Assembly (NCBI GenBank): GCA_008931825.1
Contig: QXVZ01011205.1
Coordinates: 1 to 31,657, forward strand
DNA length: 31,657 bases
Source: Phallusia fumigata
Taxonomy: Eukaryota > Chordata > Ascidiacea > Phlebobranchia > Ascidiidae
Reading direction: 5' to 3'
Every line of letters starts with the position of its first letter. Position 1 is the first letter of the stretch. The notes beneath the pieces are model-generated. The model did not search any database. It was not told where the DNA came from and worked only from the letters and a program-made list of their open reading frames with translations. The translations under genes were made by a program, and so were the position numbers. This document shows, one piece after another, positions 1 through 10,609 of the stretch.

Positions 1-585
1 TATTGATAGCAATTGTGCAAATTGTCTTGTAACAATAAATTTGTGTCAAACTGGTACTAACTTAAATTCCCTATCAATGATTTATCAACGCAAAGACACT
101 CAAATTAGCAAGCACATTGACTTAGTTTTCTTGCCAATTAAAATGATTTGCCGCCGCGTTGATGCTACCGCACTACATACATTTCCTATTCCCATTTGTA
201 CAAATGTCAATTCGTCATACACTTTACTGGCGATCTGTCGAACTTGCTGTTCGGTGCAAGGTCAACACAATTTTGGGTGCAAAAGATATGTTACCGATTT
301 GTTGGCGCAATCAGCTTAACTTGCTGGTCCCGCTTAATCGGGAGGCGATATATCTGGGGCCTGAGGCGTAGCCAAGTGGGGGCAAAATGGGTCATGTCCC
401 GTCCCAAATTTCGAAATTCAAGCAGGCTACGTCTCGAAAACAACCTCTACAAAAGTTGTACAAAAAGTTAGGTTACTTGGGCCCCCGTCGAAATTGTTAG
501 CAGACTACGGTATTGCTTGGGGCCTTTACAAGTTGCCTACTTATAGGTAAGCAAAAAAAGGCAAACAGTCGTAACAATGATAGGT
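1..585. other. unassigned AT-rich sequence
   Basis: I see no supportable gene. Three overlapping short reading frames on the plus strand have no recognisable domain and no splice context. The stretch around 356-410 (GGCGTAGCCAAGTGGGGGC and on) resembles the degraded ends of DNA transposons seen in many animal genomes, but no partner end was found. Confidence 0.3.
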
Positions 586-804
586 GAGCTGCAGATAGTG
601 GATACTTTAAACCTGTAAAGTCTCATCAGCGCAGCTGGCGACAATACATTGGCCGTATATAGGCTAGTGTAGCCAGATTACGGCAATCCAGTTTGTTTGG
701 AGTAACAGGCTGAAAAGCCTATACGGCCGATACACTTGTCTACATGGCCAATGTCCTGTCACCAGCTGAACCGATAAGACCTTGCTGGTTTAAACAGTGC
801 GCAC
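586..804. mobile_element. MITE-like inverted-repeat element, GAGCTGCAGA family, copy 1
   Basis: The two halves are imperfect inverted repeats of about 60 bp. The left half carries GCGCAGCTGGCGACAATACA; the reverse complement of the right half carries TTCAGCTGGTGACAGGACAT. It shares its left end (GAGCTGCAGA), the CATTGGCC core and the GGCTAGTGTAGCCA motif with the element at 26107-26303. It has no coding capacity, so it is a non-autonomous DNA element. The right tip is decayed and no target duplication is evident. Confidence 0.6.
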
Positions 805-1526
805 TTTAATTGTTGGGAACTAAATGAAGTGTGATCCTTTATTCGCGCGGTCCCTCGCGCAAAGCGTTACACAGACTGTATGAAAAACACGGGCACCAGG
901 TTTCAAATAAACCACTTTATTAGCGTTTTTTCTGTACAAGAATCGCAGCAAAAAGGCCTATTTGATGCCACATGGGTCAGCACTATAGAACTTTATAGGA
1001 TGCAAAGTAAAACAGGTTCTACACAGCAAAACACCACTGATTTGGGTTTCGGTATGAAAAACGGAACACATTTAGGGCTTAGGGGCAAACTTACCAGCAA
1101 TGCAAAGAGGCAGTGCCACTTTAACTTGATGCACAACATCAATAACAGTTACAATTTAGGTTATTGTTTGTCACTAAAACAAGTTAAATTTAATTCTTCC
1201 AAATCTTTTACTGCACATTACAACATAGTAGTTTACATGATAAACTCCGGAATAATTTTCAAACCTGCAACACTTGGCCCATTATCTCCAAACTAATTGC
1301 GACAGACTAGGAAAGCAGGCAATTTCCGTCACCCAATGGAATAGAGATGATTGTTCTTTTTTTATGACGTTGCAGACAAATTGTTCAGTTGGCCTGGGAA
1401 ATCATAAATCACAACGGTTGGTGAAAACGACATAACCCTATGATTTACAGTGCTAACTTCACCTGTGAGCATTTATTAATAAAGAATTTTAGTCTATCAC
1501 ACTATAAAATCAAAAATTCGCAATTT
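805..1526. other. unassigned; possible 3' UTR on minus strand
   Basis: A 138-codon plus-strand frame at 880-1296 has no domain and low-complexity, N/S-rich composition; I do not call it. Read on the minus strand the sequence looks like a 3' UTR, with AATAAA near 915-920, which could belong to a minus-strand transcript covering the small frame at 1742-1930. This is weak inference. Confidence 0.2.
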
Positions 1527-1765
1527 TTAACAACATCATAAACAATGAAGGGAACAGAATTGTGGGTGGAAAATCAGTGTGTGGCCCACCCGGTCGTGTT
1601 TCTCATAATGCGCTCACCCTCCGATGTGAGTCCCCGCCACATAACGCCTTGTGATGACGGTGTAGCTGCAGCGCGTTCAACCTCGACCCACCAATTGTGC
1701 CCTTCACTTTTTGTGCCTCATAACGTTTGAGCGTTGCGCAGCTATTTCCGGCTTGGTGATTGATT
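1527..1765 (-). repeat. dispersed repeat family B, copy 1
   Basis: This shares long blocks with 9075-9545, 16110-16325 and 24890-25120. Diagnostic shared pieces, read on the minus strand, are AGCTGCGCAACG, TTATGAGGCGC, CACAATTGG, GAACGCGCTGCAGCTACA and the TACAAGGCGTTATGT-type block. The outermost part (ACAACATCATAAACA) also occurs at 11430, where only a fragment survives. No coding capacity is visible. It is probably a non-autonomous transposon; the type is not clear. Confidence 0.65.
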
Positions 1766-1930
1766 AGTGCCTGCTAAGACCTTGCTGATCTTGATCTTGA
1801 CACGCGGCTTGGGAACGGTTGCACAACCGGGAATGTCAATCACATACTTTCCATATCCGGTCTTCATGATTCCAAGCAAAGTGGAAATCAGACTGAAAAT
1901 CATTGCCAATAGAAAAGTCACCCAATGCAT
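1742..1930 (-). CDS. uncertain small ORF with signal-peptide-like start
   Basis: A 62-codon frame begins with a hydrophobic stretch of about 20 residues (VTFLLAMIFSLISTLLGIM), which could be a signal peptide or one membrane helix. A basic segment with YVIDIPGC and PKPRVKIKISKV follows. The last residues run into dispersed repeat copy 1, so the natural C-terminus may differ. Alternatively, a splice acceptor (GATTTTCAG at about 1884-1892 on the minus strand) inside the hydrophobic stretch could make this a terminal exon. I recognise no family. No upstream exon was identified, and the CARF-like gene's poly(A) signal lies 400 bp away. It may be a chance frame. Confidence 0.2.
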   Translation of the reverse strand: MHWVTFLLAMIFSLISTLLGIMKTGYGKYVIDIPGCATVPKPRVKIKISKVLAGTNQSPSRK

Positions 1931-2342
1931 TGGTTTTCAACGTGGCAGCGTTTTCTATCACTAAGGGGACACTGAAAACAGGGAAGCTAATACGAAATAT
2001 AAGAACAATCCAATTTTGTCATGTATCTCTTCAAAAGATGTTGATAAACTGGTGTCATTGCATCAGTCCCAACCGTCGCATTGACAGCGTTCCAAAAATA
2101 AATTGGTTTTGGTATGTGCTTAGTGAGCGGGGCCTTTTCAAATCACCTAGCTGTTTAGGGGGGGTGGAGTAAAAATAGGATTCAGAAACACTGGTCTAGT
2201 GAGCTGCAAAAATCTAATTCATCAAACTTTTCGACAATAACTCGTGTGGTCATCAGTTAGGAACTATTTCGGCCATTCTATTTTATGATAATTTGTTTAA
2301 GTGTTATGAACATATCCGTGTTTAGTTTCCATCAAATACGTC
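1931..2342. other. intergenic, nothing recognised
   Basis: This is sequence between the small minus-strand frame and the poly(A) signal of the CARF-like gene. I see no repeat shared with other parts of the window and no exon with supportable splice sites. Confidence 0.3.
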
Positions 2343-2348
2343 TTTATT
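2343..2348 (-). terminator. poly(A) signal of the CARF-like gene
   Basis: AATAAA on the minus strand, about 150 bp beyond the stop codon at 2496. It is the first canonical signal downstream of the terminal exon. Confidence 0.55.
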
Positions 2349-2495
2349 TTGCTAACTGGATTGTTGAATTAAAACACGATGAGTGAAGAATTGTATTAGC
2401 AAAAAATGGGGAAAAGAATGAGGCCAAGAAAGAAGTATTCCAGTACAAAACAAAAACGTATCAGTCAAAAGGCATTATTCCATAAACTCATGACT

Positions 2496-5400
2496 TCATG
2501 TCAAAAACATCTCACTAACAGGGTAACATAACTTTTTGGGGCTAATTTCAACTAAATCGTTATCCAAAGGTCTTTTCCGTTTGGTGGTAGGCTGCCTGTA
2601 TTCATTTTCCACAGGTTCCAACACAATTTCTGCTTGTTCGTTTGCATTTTGGCCTATACCAACTGCAGCATCCAAGCAACACAGCATGTTGGTAAGAACC
2701 TTTTTGGACCTGACGCTGTACATGAGGTTCTGAATTTCAAGCAGTCTTTCGATAATTTTATCCTGCTGTTCTGTATTATCGACAACAACTGGTTCTTTCT
2801 CCTCAGCTTCTTCAGTTTTTGCTTTTCTTCGCTTCGCTAATGCAAAGTGGTTCCGTATCGAGGTCTTCGTTGGGAAAAATCTACTGTTTGTTGGTAGCGG
2901 TGGGTCTCGGTCTTTGAACAGTTCTTTTATAACGTAAGATTGAAGAACTTTCTGAATAGCTGGAACGGAACGAACTCCTTCATCAACCAGTTGGTCGATT
3001 TTCTTAGTGATCGCCTTGTCGATGGTTTGGTTAGGTGCTGCAGCCTACAAAGTACATAGATTTCGGTTCTTAGGGGGTAAAATTACACTTCAAAGCCTCA
3101 TCAAACCTTTCCAAGCCCCATGGCCCCCATTAATCCCACCAAACCAACCAAACTCTTTTTCAGTAGAGGGGTAGGTAAGTGGAGCAAAAACTTACTAACC
3201 CCATTAGCCCCATAGCCCCCTGTTTTTCCCATCACACTTGAAAAGTTACATTTACCTCTCCGATAGGATGACCAGAATGCNGAGGGGTAGGTAAGTGGAG
3301 CAAAAACTTACTAACCCCATTAGCCCCATAGCCCCCTGTTTTTCCCATCACACTTGAAAAGTTACATTTACCTCTCCGATAGGATGACCAGAATGCTCTT
3401 CGTCAGTTGGGAATATGATTTCACAAACATTATCCTTTATTAAGGATGGATCTTTGCTGATCAGGAGCCGATGGATTAGTTTGTTTTTTCCAGTTTGCTC
3501 AAATGAATCTAATGTGCCTATCTGAAAAATGACAAAAAATTATGAATCACATGTAACACCTAATTAGCTCAGTTGGTAACTATGTTGTCTAGGGCTTTAT
3601 GGTGTTATTTAACAGTTTGTATTCAGTTTTTAAATGAGATTTTAACATTTGGTAAGGTTGCTGGATCTAATCCCATCAGTCTGTTTTGTTTTTCTGAGCA
3701 AGAACCTTTAGCGGCATGGCTCAAACAAATTCAAAATCAGCTTTTTAAGGGAGTGTGGGTCAACTCTGGTAAAAAATCACAGTACAACAACTCTAGATGC
3801 CCATCCATAATGTGTATGGTTTTTGATTGTTTTAACAACTTTTTCAGTCAAAATTATGAAAGAAACTGTCAGACAAAAATGCAAAATTATTCACCGAAGC
3901 TAAACTATGTTATAAACATATTAACCCAACGAACATTCTCACTTACCTGATGTTGTGGAAATTTCATTAAATGTTTTATTCTTATTTTCGCTTTGCAATC
4001 CATTTTCTTACTGCTTCTTTGTCGTTGCCTTTTTACTTGGGTGCTTATGCGGTGGGGCTGAAAAACAAACAATTTTCTGTTTGTGTGAATCTGTATTTGC
4101 AAAGTAGATACTAGGACAGACTTGGGTGGTGTTGGACCCCATGCCACATAACTTACTTTTTTCATGCCAACTTGTCACATCAATGCTATAAACTAGGGCT
4201 AGACTCAAACTGTCGCGTTTTTTTGTCGACAAAATTACAAACTGCAGAAGAAGATACGGAGAGGGTCGAGAGACTAAGCATTGCAAAGTCATAAAAGCAA
4301 TAGCGGTGCACTATCTATCGGAAACAGATTTGAGCCCCTTTGCTTATTACTTCTTAAACAATGTGTGATAAAAAAGCTATTCATGCTCAATTTGAAACAG
4401 TTTTCCCTCAAATTTTAACAGTCACATAAACACAAAAACTTTTTACTCTTTTTGGGCTACAGAGGTAACTGCTGGTGCTGTGGGGTCGCATTAAAATAAC
4501 GACACATCACCATAACCAAATATACCAGCTCTAAAAGTTTTATTTAAATCAGCCAAACATTTTCCAAAAGAAGTGCATGGGCAACCTTACAGAGGAGAAA
4601 ATGCGCAATATGTTAATACTAAGGGGCCGTATACAAACCTGTTCCGATGGTGCCCTTCGCTTGTCGTTATGCGATTTGTTGTAATCCTTTCCATGCTGAC
4701 AAGCAAGAGTCTTGCTTTGTATGATGACATATGGGGTCAAGTCTTCATCCCAACGAATTTTTGACTGTGCAATATCTGCAAACAATTGGTGGACGGTAAA
4801 AACTTGCTACAAACAAAATGAAAGAGGTATAATGTCCACAAGGTTGGTGGTTCAAAACCTGTATCAGTTGCCATAGACTCATTGTGAGCATAACGAACTC
4901 AGGCTTTTTTCTGCCTACAAAGGTTAAAAGTAATACAAACACACTTACAAAAAATAATATACATAAGATTTGTTCCAACTGCATGGCATTGAAACAAGTT
5001 TTTGTGAGAATAATAAAGTACTGCTCACCGAATTTGCGATTGGTGTACAGAATGAATTTTGACAATGTAGCAATTTCAAACTCTTCAATTGCCTGGTCAG
5101 CTTCCTCAATTGAACTAACACACTAAAACAATATTAAAGTCATATCAGAGGATAACAGCAGGGTAAATATGCAGTTGTTTTGTTCATACACAGTGCATGG
5201 CCGCACCACACTCACAGGGTGTTGTGACAACACACATATTTGACACAAGGAACACGGAACATAAGTTACCATGTTCGGTATACTTTTATATTTTACAAGC
5301 TGGTATATTGCATTTTACCAGTTAAAGCAACACTACTTGGACTTATAGGATGCAAGTTGCTATGAGGGAAATTATATCGGAAAGTTACACTACTCTAGCC

Positions 5401-8400
5401 GTTACGTAAGCATTAGCCACGATGCCTGGAATACTCAATTGTGCCCCAAATGGATTACTCAAGCTTTTGGCTCATGGGAAATGGCCTGGATAGGCAGCAA
5501 AGCTAATGTATGAGTAACTGCCAGAGGAGAATTACTTTTCTTAATAAAAATCACAGTATGCCAGGCCTGCAAGAGGGATTATATCATTGGCGTCGATTCC
5601 CGAGTGGCAGGGGTGGCGGCCACCCCTCTGAAATTTTCTAGGGTGGCAGCCATTATAAAAAGTCTATGTTGCTACCCCAGAAATTTCCTGGATTCATTAT
5701 GACTGGTTTACACCAAACACATGCGAGACAAGCGACATAAGTTTTTTTTTATTTATTCAACAATGCAGGAGGAAGTCCAATTTTGTGAGCCTCTTGTGCT
5801 ATGTACCGTTGATATTAGTGATAACAGAGAGTATAATGACGTTATAAACCAATAGGTGAACATTGTGCAACTCAATCATGTGTCAGACCGCTTGGATGTG
5901 ATTATTTAGCTGCGTCACAAGAAAAAAAATTGCTAAAAAATCGATGCCTGAATATAATATAATGGATAATATATATCATAGACGGCCTTCCAAGCATTTC
6001 GATATAACCTAGATTTGTTTAGGCCAAAAAAGTGGTGTTTGGCATTTTTAGTTTGACATGTGGTTGTACTTACAGGTATTATGTGTTTTTCAACAGAAGG
6101 CTTGTCCATTTTGACATTGTTTCCAGCCTAAAAATAAAAAGGATTCTTAATTACATCATACTGTATACCACCCCTCTAGTAAAATTCTCAGTGCCGAATC
6201 AAGCAGCCATTAAGCAACCATGGGTCTATTCCTATTCTTAACATTGCCCCAAATTAAGTTTATTAGTCTTTTTTTTCATGCTAACTAATTTTGTTCATAC
6301 ATATTTAAGCTGCTCCTTAGCCTGTTTAGTACCTGTTGCTTCTAAGTGGTCATTTTTTTCATTTAATACTTCCTATTTTATGTATTTATTTTATTTAAAT
6401 AAGCATGTTAACATGCATAAATTTTACTCTTCTTGAAATTTAAGTCTTTGGGCCCCCAAAATGGGGGGCCTGGGGGTTAGGAGATGGGTCCAATTAAGTC
6501 AATTGAGGAAAATTGAACACATTTTATGAAAGGGGAAATATACTGTATTAGGACTATTAGACCAAAAAAAGGAAAAAAAATAAAAAATTACAACAAAATC
6601 TAATGTGCATTCCCTATGGAAGGGGATCCATACAAACCTGCATTGAAAGTTCAATATCGATGAGTGGATACCGGACACAGTACGCTCCTTGCTTCGTAAT
6701 TTTGGGTTTTTTCGATGACAGGTCGTGTCGGATTGTCTTGCTCATTGCAGCACGAAGATGTGGTTTATCATGCCTTAACTAAAAACAGAACAAAATGTTT
6801 TTTATGCTAAATGTGTAACCAGGAAAACAGAGTATGTTTGTTGTGTTGTAATGTACAGAGCAAGGAAATGAAATAAAATCTTTAAAAAATGGGTCAACAC
6901 TTATGGAGGGGTAACTGTTAAGGCTAGGGGTCAAGCGAAACTGATGACACACCACCATGAAAGTTTCTTCCAATTTGGTCATGAGTCAAAATTGCATTGA
7001 CAAAACTTTTACCGATTCTGGGGGTAGTGGAGTAACCACTAGGGCAGAAAGATGAAACATACAAAAAGTCACTGACATCGATACTACATAAACTACATTT
7101 CATGTCAGCATACCTGCTTTTTTGGGAATGTTTCTGTTTTAAAACAGGTTAAGATTGCAGGCTTGTTGGTAAGGTCCACAAAATTATGAGGTGACATTAA
7201 TTTAAGAGTTTCGCGTCCAAGAATAATATAAGGAATGCTGTCGTCATTCCAGTATACTTTTTTGCTCGTTGAATCTGCAAAAAAAACTCTGTTCAGGCCA
7301 GAACTAAAGCAATTTTTTCCACAAAATATCAAACATGGGTAAAAAAAATTGTAATTTAATGCTTACAACACATACTTTCGAATTTTTTTCAATTGGACAA
7401 AATTTTGTGTGACTTTTCAAAAAAGTTTATTTAAACAACTAACACTGCGATTCAATGAAATACTTACCATAACTGAACGTGTAAAGTTTTGTTAATTTTG
7501 AGTTCAATGATTCGGCAAACTCATTCATGTGACTTCGAGCATCTTCATTTGTCGAATACCACTGCATGGAAAAAAATAACAGCATATGTTTAAACCACTG
7601 AACACAAGAAAAACTGTTGAGAGGGCAGAGATCAAAAAAATGTGCAATATTTTTGATGCAGTTAGTTACGAAAAAAATGTGTAATGTTTTCGATGCAGTT
7701 AGTTACGAAAAAGTGTACAATATTTTTGATGGACTTAGTTACAAAAAATGTGCAATTTTGTTGATGCAGTTAGTTGCAAAAAATGTGCAATATTTTTGAT
7801 TTAGTTATTTATGAAAAAATTTGTAGTATTTTTAGAAGCAGTTAGTTACAGAAAAGTGTACAATATTTTTGATGCAGTTAGTTACAGGGTTTTGAGGGGA
7901 AAGTCACAGCAGTAAGTTATATTCAACCTGCAGTTAACCAGAATTTTCTTTCATATCTTATGAATATATGAATATCCCATACTATCAAGAGCCTAGGTAC
8001 AAAGCAAATGCCTGTGCCAGTGGAGTTTAATTTACTGATATAAGAGGCACCAAACGATGGAATTCAATCATAAATGTCGGCTATTTCTTAACTAATTGTG
8101 ACAGAATTTAATACCACTGCAATAAAACAGGCCTCTGGGTGGTGGACTTATAATAAACAAAGCCCAATAAGTTGATCAAGTTTTTGTCACCATACCTTCT
8201 CGAAATATGGTGTGTCCGATTTTCGGTTGCTGATATATTCAGAATGACTGCAAATACGAAAACCATGTTCAGTCAAACAAGTTGCACAGTAAACATGAAA
8301 GTGTCTTGTTAATGCAGTGCAATGCAAAATTTTGGCTGGATTGCATTTATCAATCATATACACGCACATTCAATTGTGGAATCTGCTCAGAAACTTTTAT

Positions 8401-8833
8401 TCATATCAACCATAAGAGCATACCATATATGGATCACAGTACGCCAGACCTACAAGAGGCTTTACACCGAAGTCAGCCTTTCAATTATTTCCAGTCAGCA
8501 AGGCGTTGGATAGAATATGTAGCGATTCAAAGCCACAACAGAGACCTATCTGGGAGTGACACTCTTCCAACTGAGCTACATAGGCACAACTGCTGTTTTT
8601 TTTAACTTTTGCAGTCGACTTTTTGAAGTTTATTATTTTGTGTAACCATTAATACATCAAACTTTCTAAACAATTTATTCGCTCTTATTTTCAATAAATT
8701 CTATTAGTATTTGATATGACAGACAACATAGTTACCTTTCATTTCCATCAAATTCACACTTTGGTAAAAATCCGTGAATGGGGCTGTGGCAAACAACCTG
8801 CACTTCACATATTTCTGGCCCGATTTCAGTCAT
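2496..8833 (-). CDS. CARF/ALS2CR8-type transcription factor-like protein, 11 exons
   Basis: Joined exons (minus strand): 8736-8833, 8196-8247, 7468-7561, 7114-7274, 6638-6778, 6074-6127, 5029-5122, 4639-4775, 3947-4057, 3372-3521, 2496-3044; 546 aa, all splice phases consistent. Family evidence: the segment LACQHGKD, then KKMDCKAKIRIKHLMKFP (aa ~255-312), and in the last exon IDQLVDEGVRSV, YVIKELFKD, PLPTNSRFFPT and IRNHF (aa ~375-425). That is the pattern of the calcium-responsive transcription factor (CARF, ALS2CR8) domain, in which a Cys-containing K/R-rich block precedes a helical tail ending in RNH. The C-terminus has an acidic region, a possible helix (LLEIQNLMYSV) and a basic TTKRKRP patch that could be a nuclear signal. 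Oddity: aa 51-200 look like a degenerate duplicate of aa 201-314 (see findings). The start ATG (8831-8833) opens the first coding exon. By family it should be a nuclear DNA-binding regulator; the target is unknown. Two donors are GTTTGT rather than GTAAGT. Confidence 0.8.
3166..3396. repeat. exact 115-bp duplication around an N (assembly artefact)
   Basis: Bases 3166-3280 and 3282-3396 are identical and separated by one N at 3281. The first copy contains only a 25-bp stub of the coding exon whose full version is 3372-3521. Identical flanks on both sides of an N are what an unmerged contig overlap gives, so the true intron is about 116 bp shorter than shown. Confidence 0.85.
3550..3770 (+). 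mobile_element. tRNA-derived SINE, diverged copy in a CARF-like intron
   Basis: It begins with a tRNA-like A-box (TTAGCTCAGTTGGTAA) and later has a B-box-like stretch (GGATCTAATCCCA). It then continues with TGAGCAAGAACCTTTAGCGGCATGGCTC, matching the body of the better-preserved copy at 27040-27290 (TGAGCAAGAAACTACAGCGG). The long plus-strand frame here (3573-3950) is a by-product. Orientation is opposite to the host gene. Confidence 0.6.
5400..5720. repeat. diverged dispersed repeats in the CARF-like intron
   Basis: The piece ATGCCAGGCCTGCAAGAGG near 5567 recurs as CGCCAGACCTACAAGAGG near 8442 and as CAGGCCTGCAAGA near 24851. The following GGCGTCGATTCCCGAGTGG and GGGTGGCGGCC block looks like a degraded transposon end. 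Both lie in the 950-bp intron 5123-6073. Confidence 0.4.
7636..7888. repeat. 35-37-bp minisatellite, about 7 units, in a CARF-like intron
   Basis: The motif GATGCAGTTAGTTACGAAAA followed by ATGTGCAATATTTTT repeats with steps of 35-37 bp (starts near 7655, 7692, 7728, 7763, 7798, 7835, 7871). Units differ by several bases. It lies in the intron 7562-8195 and has no coding role. Confidence 0.85.
8435..8595 (-). mobile_element. tRNA-derived SINE in the first CARF-like intron
   Basis: On the minus strand, GTAGCTCAGTTGGAAGAGTG (A-box with D-arm) is followed about 40 bp later by TGGCTTTGAATCGCTACA (B-box and T-arm). This is the spacing of a tRNA gene but without a clean clover-leaf. Downstream it runs into a tail (TCTTGTAGGTCTGGCGTAC) related to the repeat at 5567. 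It is better read as a composite SINE than a working tRNA gene. Confidence 0.6.
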
Positions 8834-9074
8834 GTTGGAAACAAAATTTTAAATCGTTGTATGTCAGCGACAATGTTGCTTATCAGTTACTTATGGGTAT
8901 TAAAATGCATGACATTTTTTGTGCATGCCAGTTCTGTGAAACAAAACAATAAAGAAACATGTCTCTGATTATTTGAATTAGAAATAATAATCGGTTATCC
9001 CGGTGTGGATTGTAGGTTCCAGGTGCTACAAGGAATATTACCTGACATCACAATATTTACTTATAACAGTAAAT

Positions 9075-9545
9075 GTTAGAAGCCGGTGCCACCAACAGCA
9101 ACCACCTACCCATCTAGTCATGTTTTCTCACAATGCACCAAACTCACACTCTCATGGTCATGAGCCAGTCTGCAGAGTATGGCAGCTGCACGCGCGAGGT
9201 GTTTTTAAAATTTTTTTTGCACACCAATTTTTTTTGACTGCACACGGATTTTTTTCTTTGCATGCGAAGGTCAAAACATACAACAATCGATGAATAACAG
9301 TTCTGCATGCCCGAGATCTCGTCGGAAACTGCCATACTCTGCAGACTGGGTCATGAGCCTGAGCCCTGTCACATATTGCCTTAAAACTATGATGTAGCTG
9401 CAGCACGTTCAATCCTAATCTAACAATTGCGTCCTCAATCTTTTGTCCCATAATGTTTTAACGATGCCAAACTATTTCCGTCCTGGCAATTGATTTAGTG
9501 CTATTGCATCACTAGGACTTCTTACACTCACCGAAATAAACAAAT
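9075..9545 (-). repeat. dispersed repeat family B, copy 2, split by a nested element
   Basis: The two outer parts (9075-9156 and 9358-9545) together match the other copies at 1527, 16110 and 24890. The shared pieces include CAATGCACCAAACTCA, GTAGCTGCAGCACGTTCAA and CTATTTCCGTCCTGGC. The middle 9157-9357 is a later insertion (see the hAT-like MITE). Confidence 0.65.
9157..9357. mobile_element. hAT-like MITE with 8-bp target duplication
   Basis: Perfect 21-bp terminal inverted repeats at 9165-9185 and 9329-9349 (outer bases CCAGTCTGCAGAG). They are flanked on both sides by the identical 8-mer GTCATGAG (9157-9164 and 9350-9357). An 8-bp target duplication is the hallmark of hAT-superfamily transposition. 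The interior is about 143 bp and non-coding. It is inserted into dispersed repeat family B, giving a relative age: the MITE is younger than its host repeat. Confidence 0.85.
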
Positions 9546-10418
9546 AAACATAATTCGAAATAAACTGAGACAAAAAAACACGCCTTAATAATTGCGATCT
9601 TCAAAGCAATTGAGCATCAGAGTCAGAGGTAATACAAGATTAAGAAAATTATCCTAAAATTTCTCTTTTACCACATTCACTTCAAAACTTTTCTGTATTT
9701 GATCTGCAACTGATTAGACAGGTTGCAAATTTACTTGCGTTTTTATTTTCGGCATGTTTTCTCCCGTTTATAACAACCCCCTTTCCTTTTCGGCTTTTCC
9801 TACTTTGACTTTTAGTGTCTATTTTCAGTTTTCTCACATTTTTAGTGTTTAGTTGGAAATAATTAGGTTTTATTATTTAGGTTAACTTCAGCTTGTAACT
9901 TTGGTTTTAAGACTTTTATTTGTCGTTAATACTTACACGGCCTGTTAGTCGTTACAGTGCAAATCAATTTTGTATGCTAAAAAATTACAACATGACAACA
10001 CCGAACAGCTCAGGATTTACTAATTTCTAGTACGTGGCAATGACAGAATTGCTTTTTCTCACCCCGTTTCATACATAAAAACAAGGAAGTTTTTGTGACT
10101 GGGGGTCCAATTTTAGTTACGATTGGGGAAATTGTTGACAATTTTGAAATAATTGGAAAATGGTTTAACTTTATTTGTTTAAGAACAAAGTGTGTAACGC
10201 GTACTCAAACTAAGTATGAAGTTAAATTGGAAGACGCCAGGCCACCAACTTCTTTTGCCCTAGTTATCCGTCTACCCTTGTCTTAAAGATGCGGATGCTG
10301 CGTCTTTTAACATTTGCGCCACGCATTTGTTTGTATCTTGGAGTATTTTTAACCAGGAGGTTCTTGCAGCCGTTTACTGTTTTTGTCTTATCTTACGTTT
10401 TTATGGACAGAAACGAAA
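9546..10418. other. intergenic, nothing recognised
   Basis: This is AT-rich sequence between the repeat-rich upstream flank of the CARF-like gene and the 3' flank of the claudin-like gene. A 63-codon frame at 10095-10286 has no domain. The minus-strand hexamer ATTAAA at 10419-10424 could serve as poly(A) signal for the claudin-like gene, about 190 bp past its stop. Confidence 0.3.
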
Positions 10419-10609
10419 TTTAATACAATACAGTTTTGCACGTCAGTAAAATATTTGCGACATATCATTTCAACAATGTTTTGGGTGACACTTACGTATG
10501 CAATTGGGATGACAGAGGCTCTTGTAAAACAACTTTAAAAAAATTGCATCAATGTAATGAACATTAAAATTGGCATGCTGTACAAGGCAAAGTAGGAACA
10601 GTTTTTGGG

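Noticed and set aside
880..1296. 138-codon plus-strand frame
   Set aside because: No domain, no splice or poly(A) context on that strand, composition like translated UTR.
3573..3950. 125-codon plus-strand frame
   Set aside because: It lies over a tRNA-derived SINE inside an intron of the CARF-like gene on the other strand.
8516..8590. tRNA gene on the minus strand
   Set aside because: A- and B-boxes are present but a clean clover-leaf is not, and a SINE-type tail follows; called as SINE.
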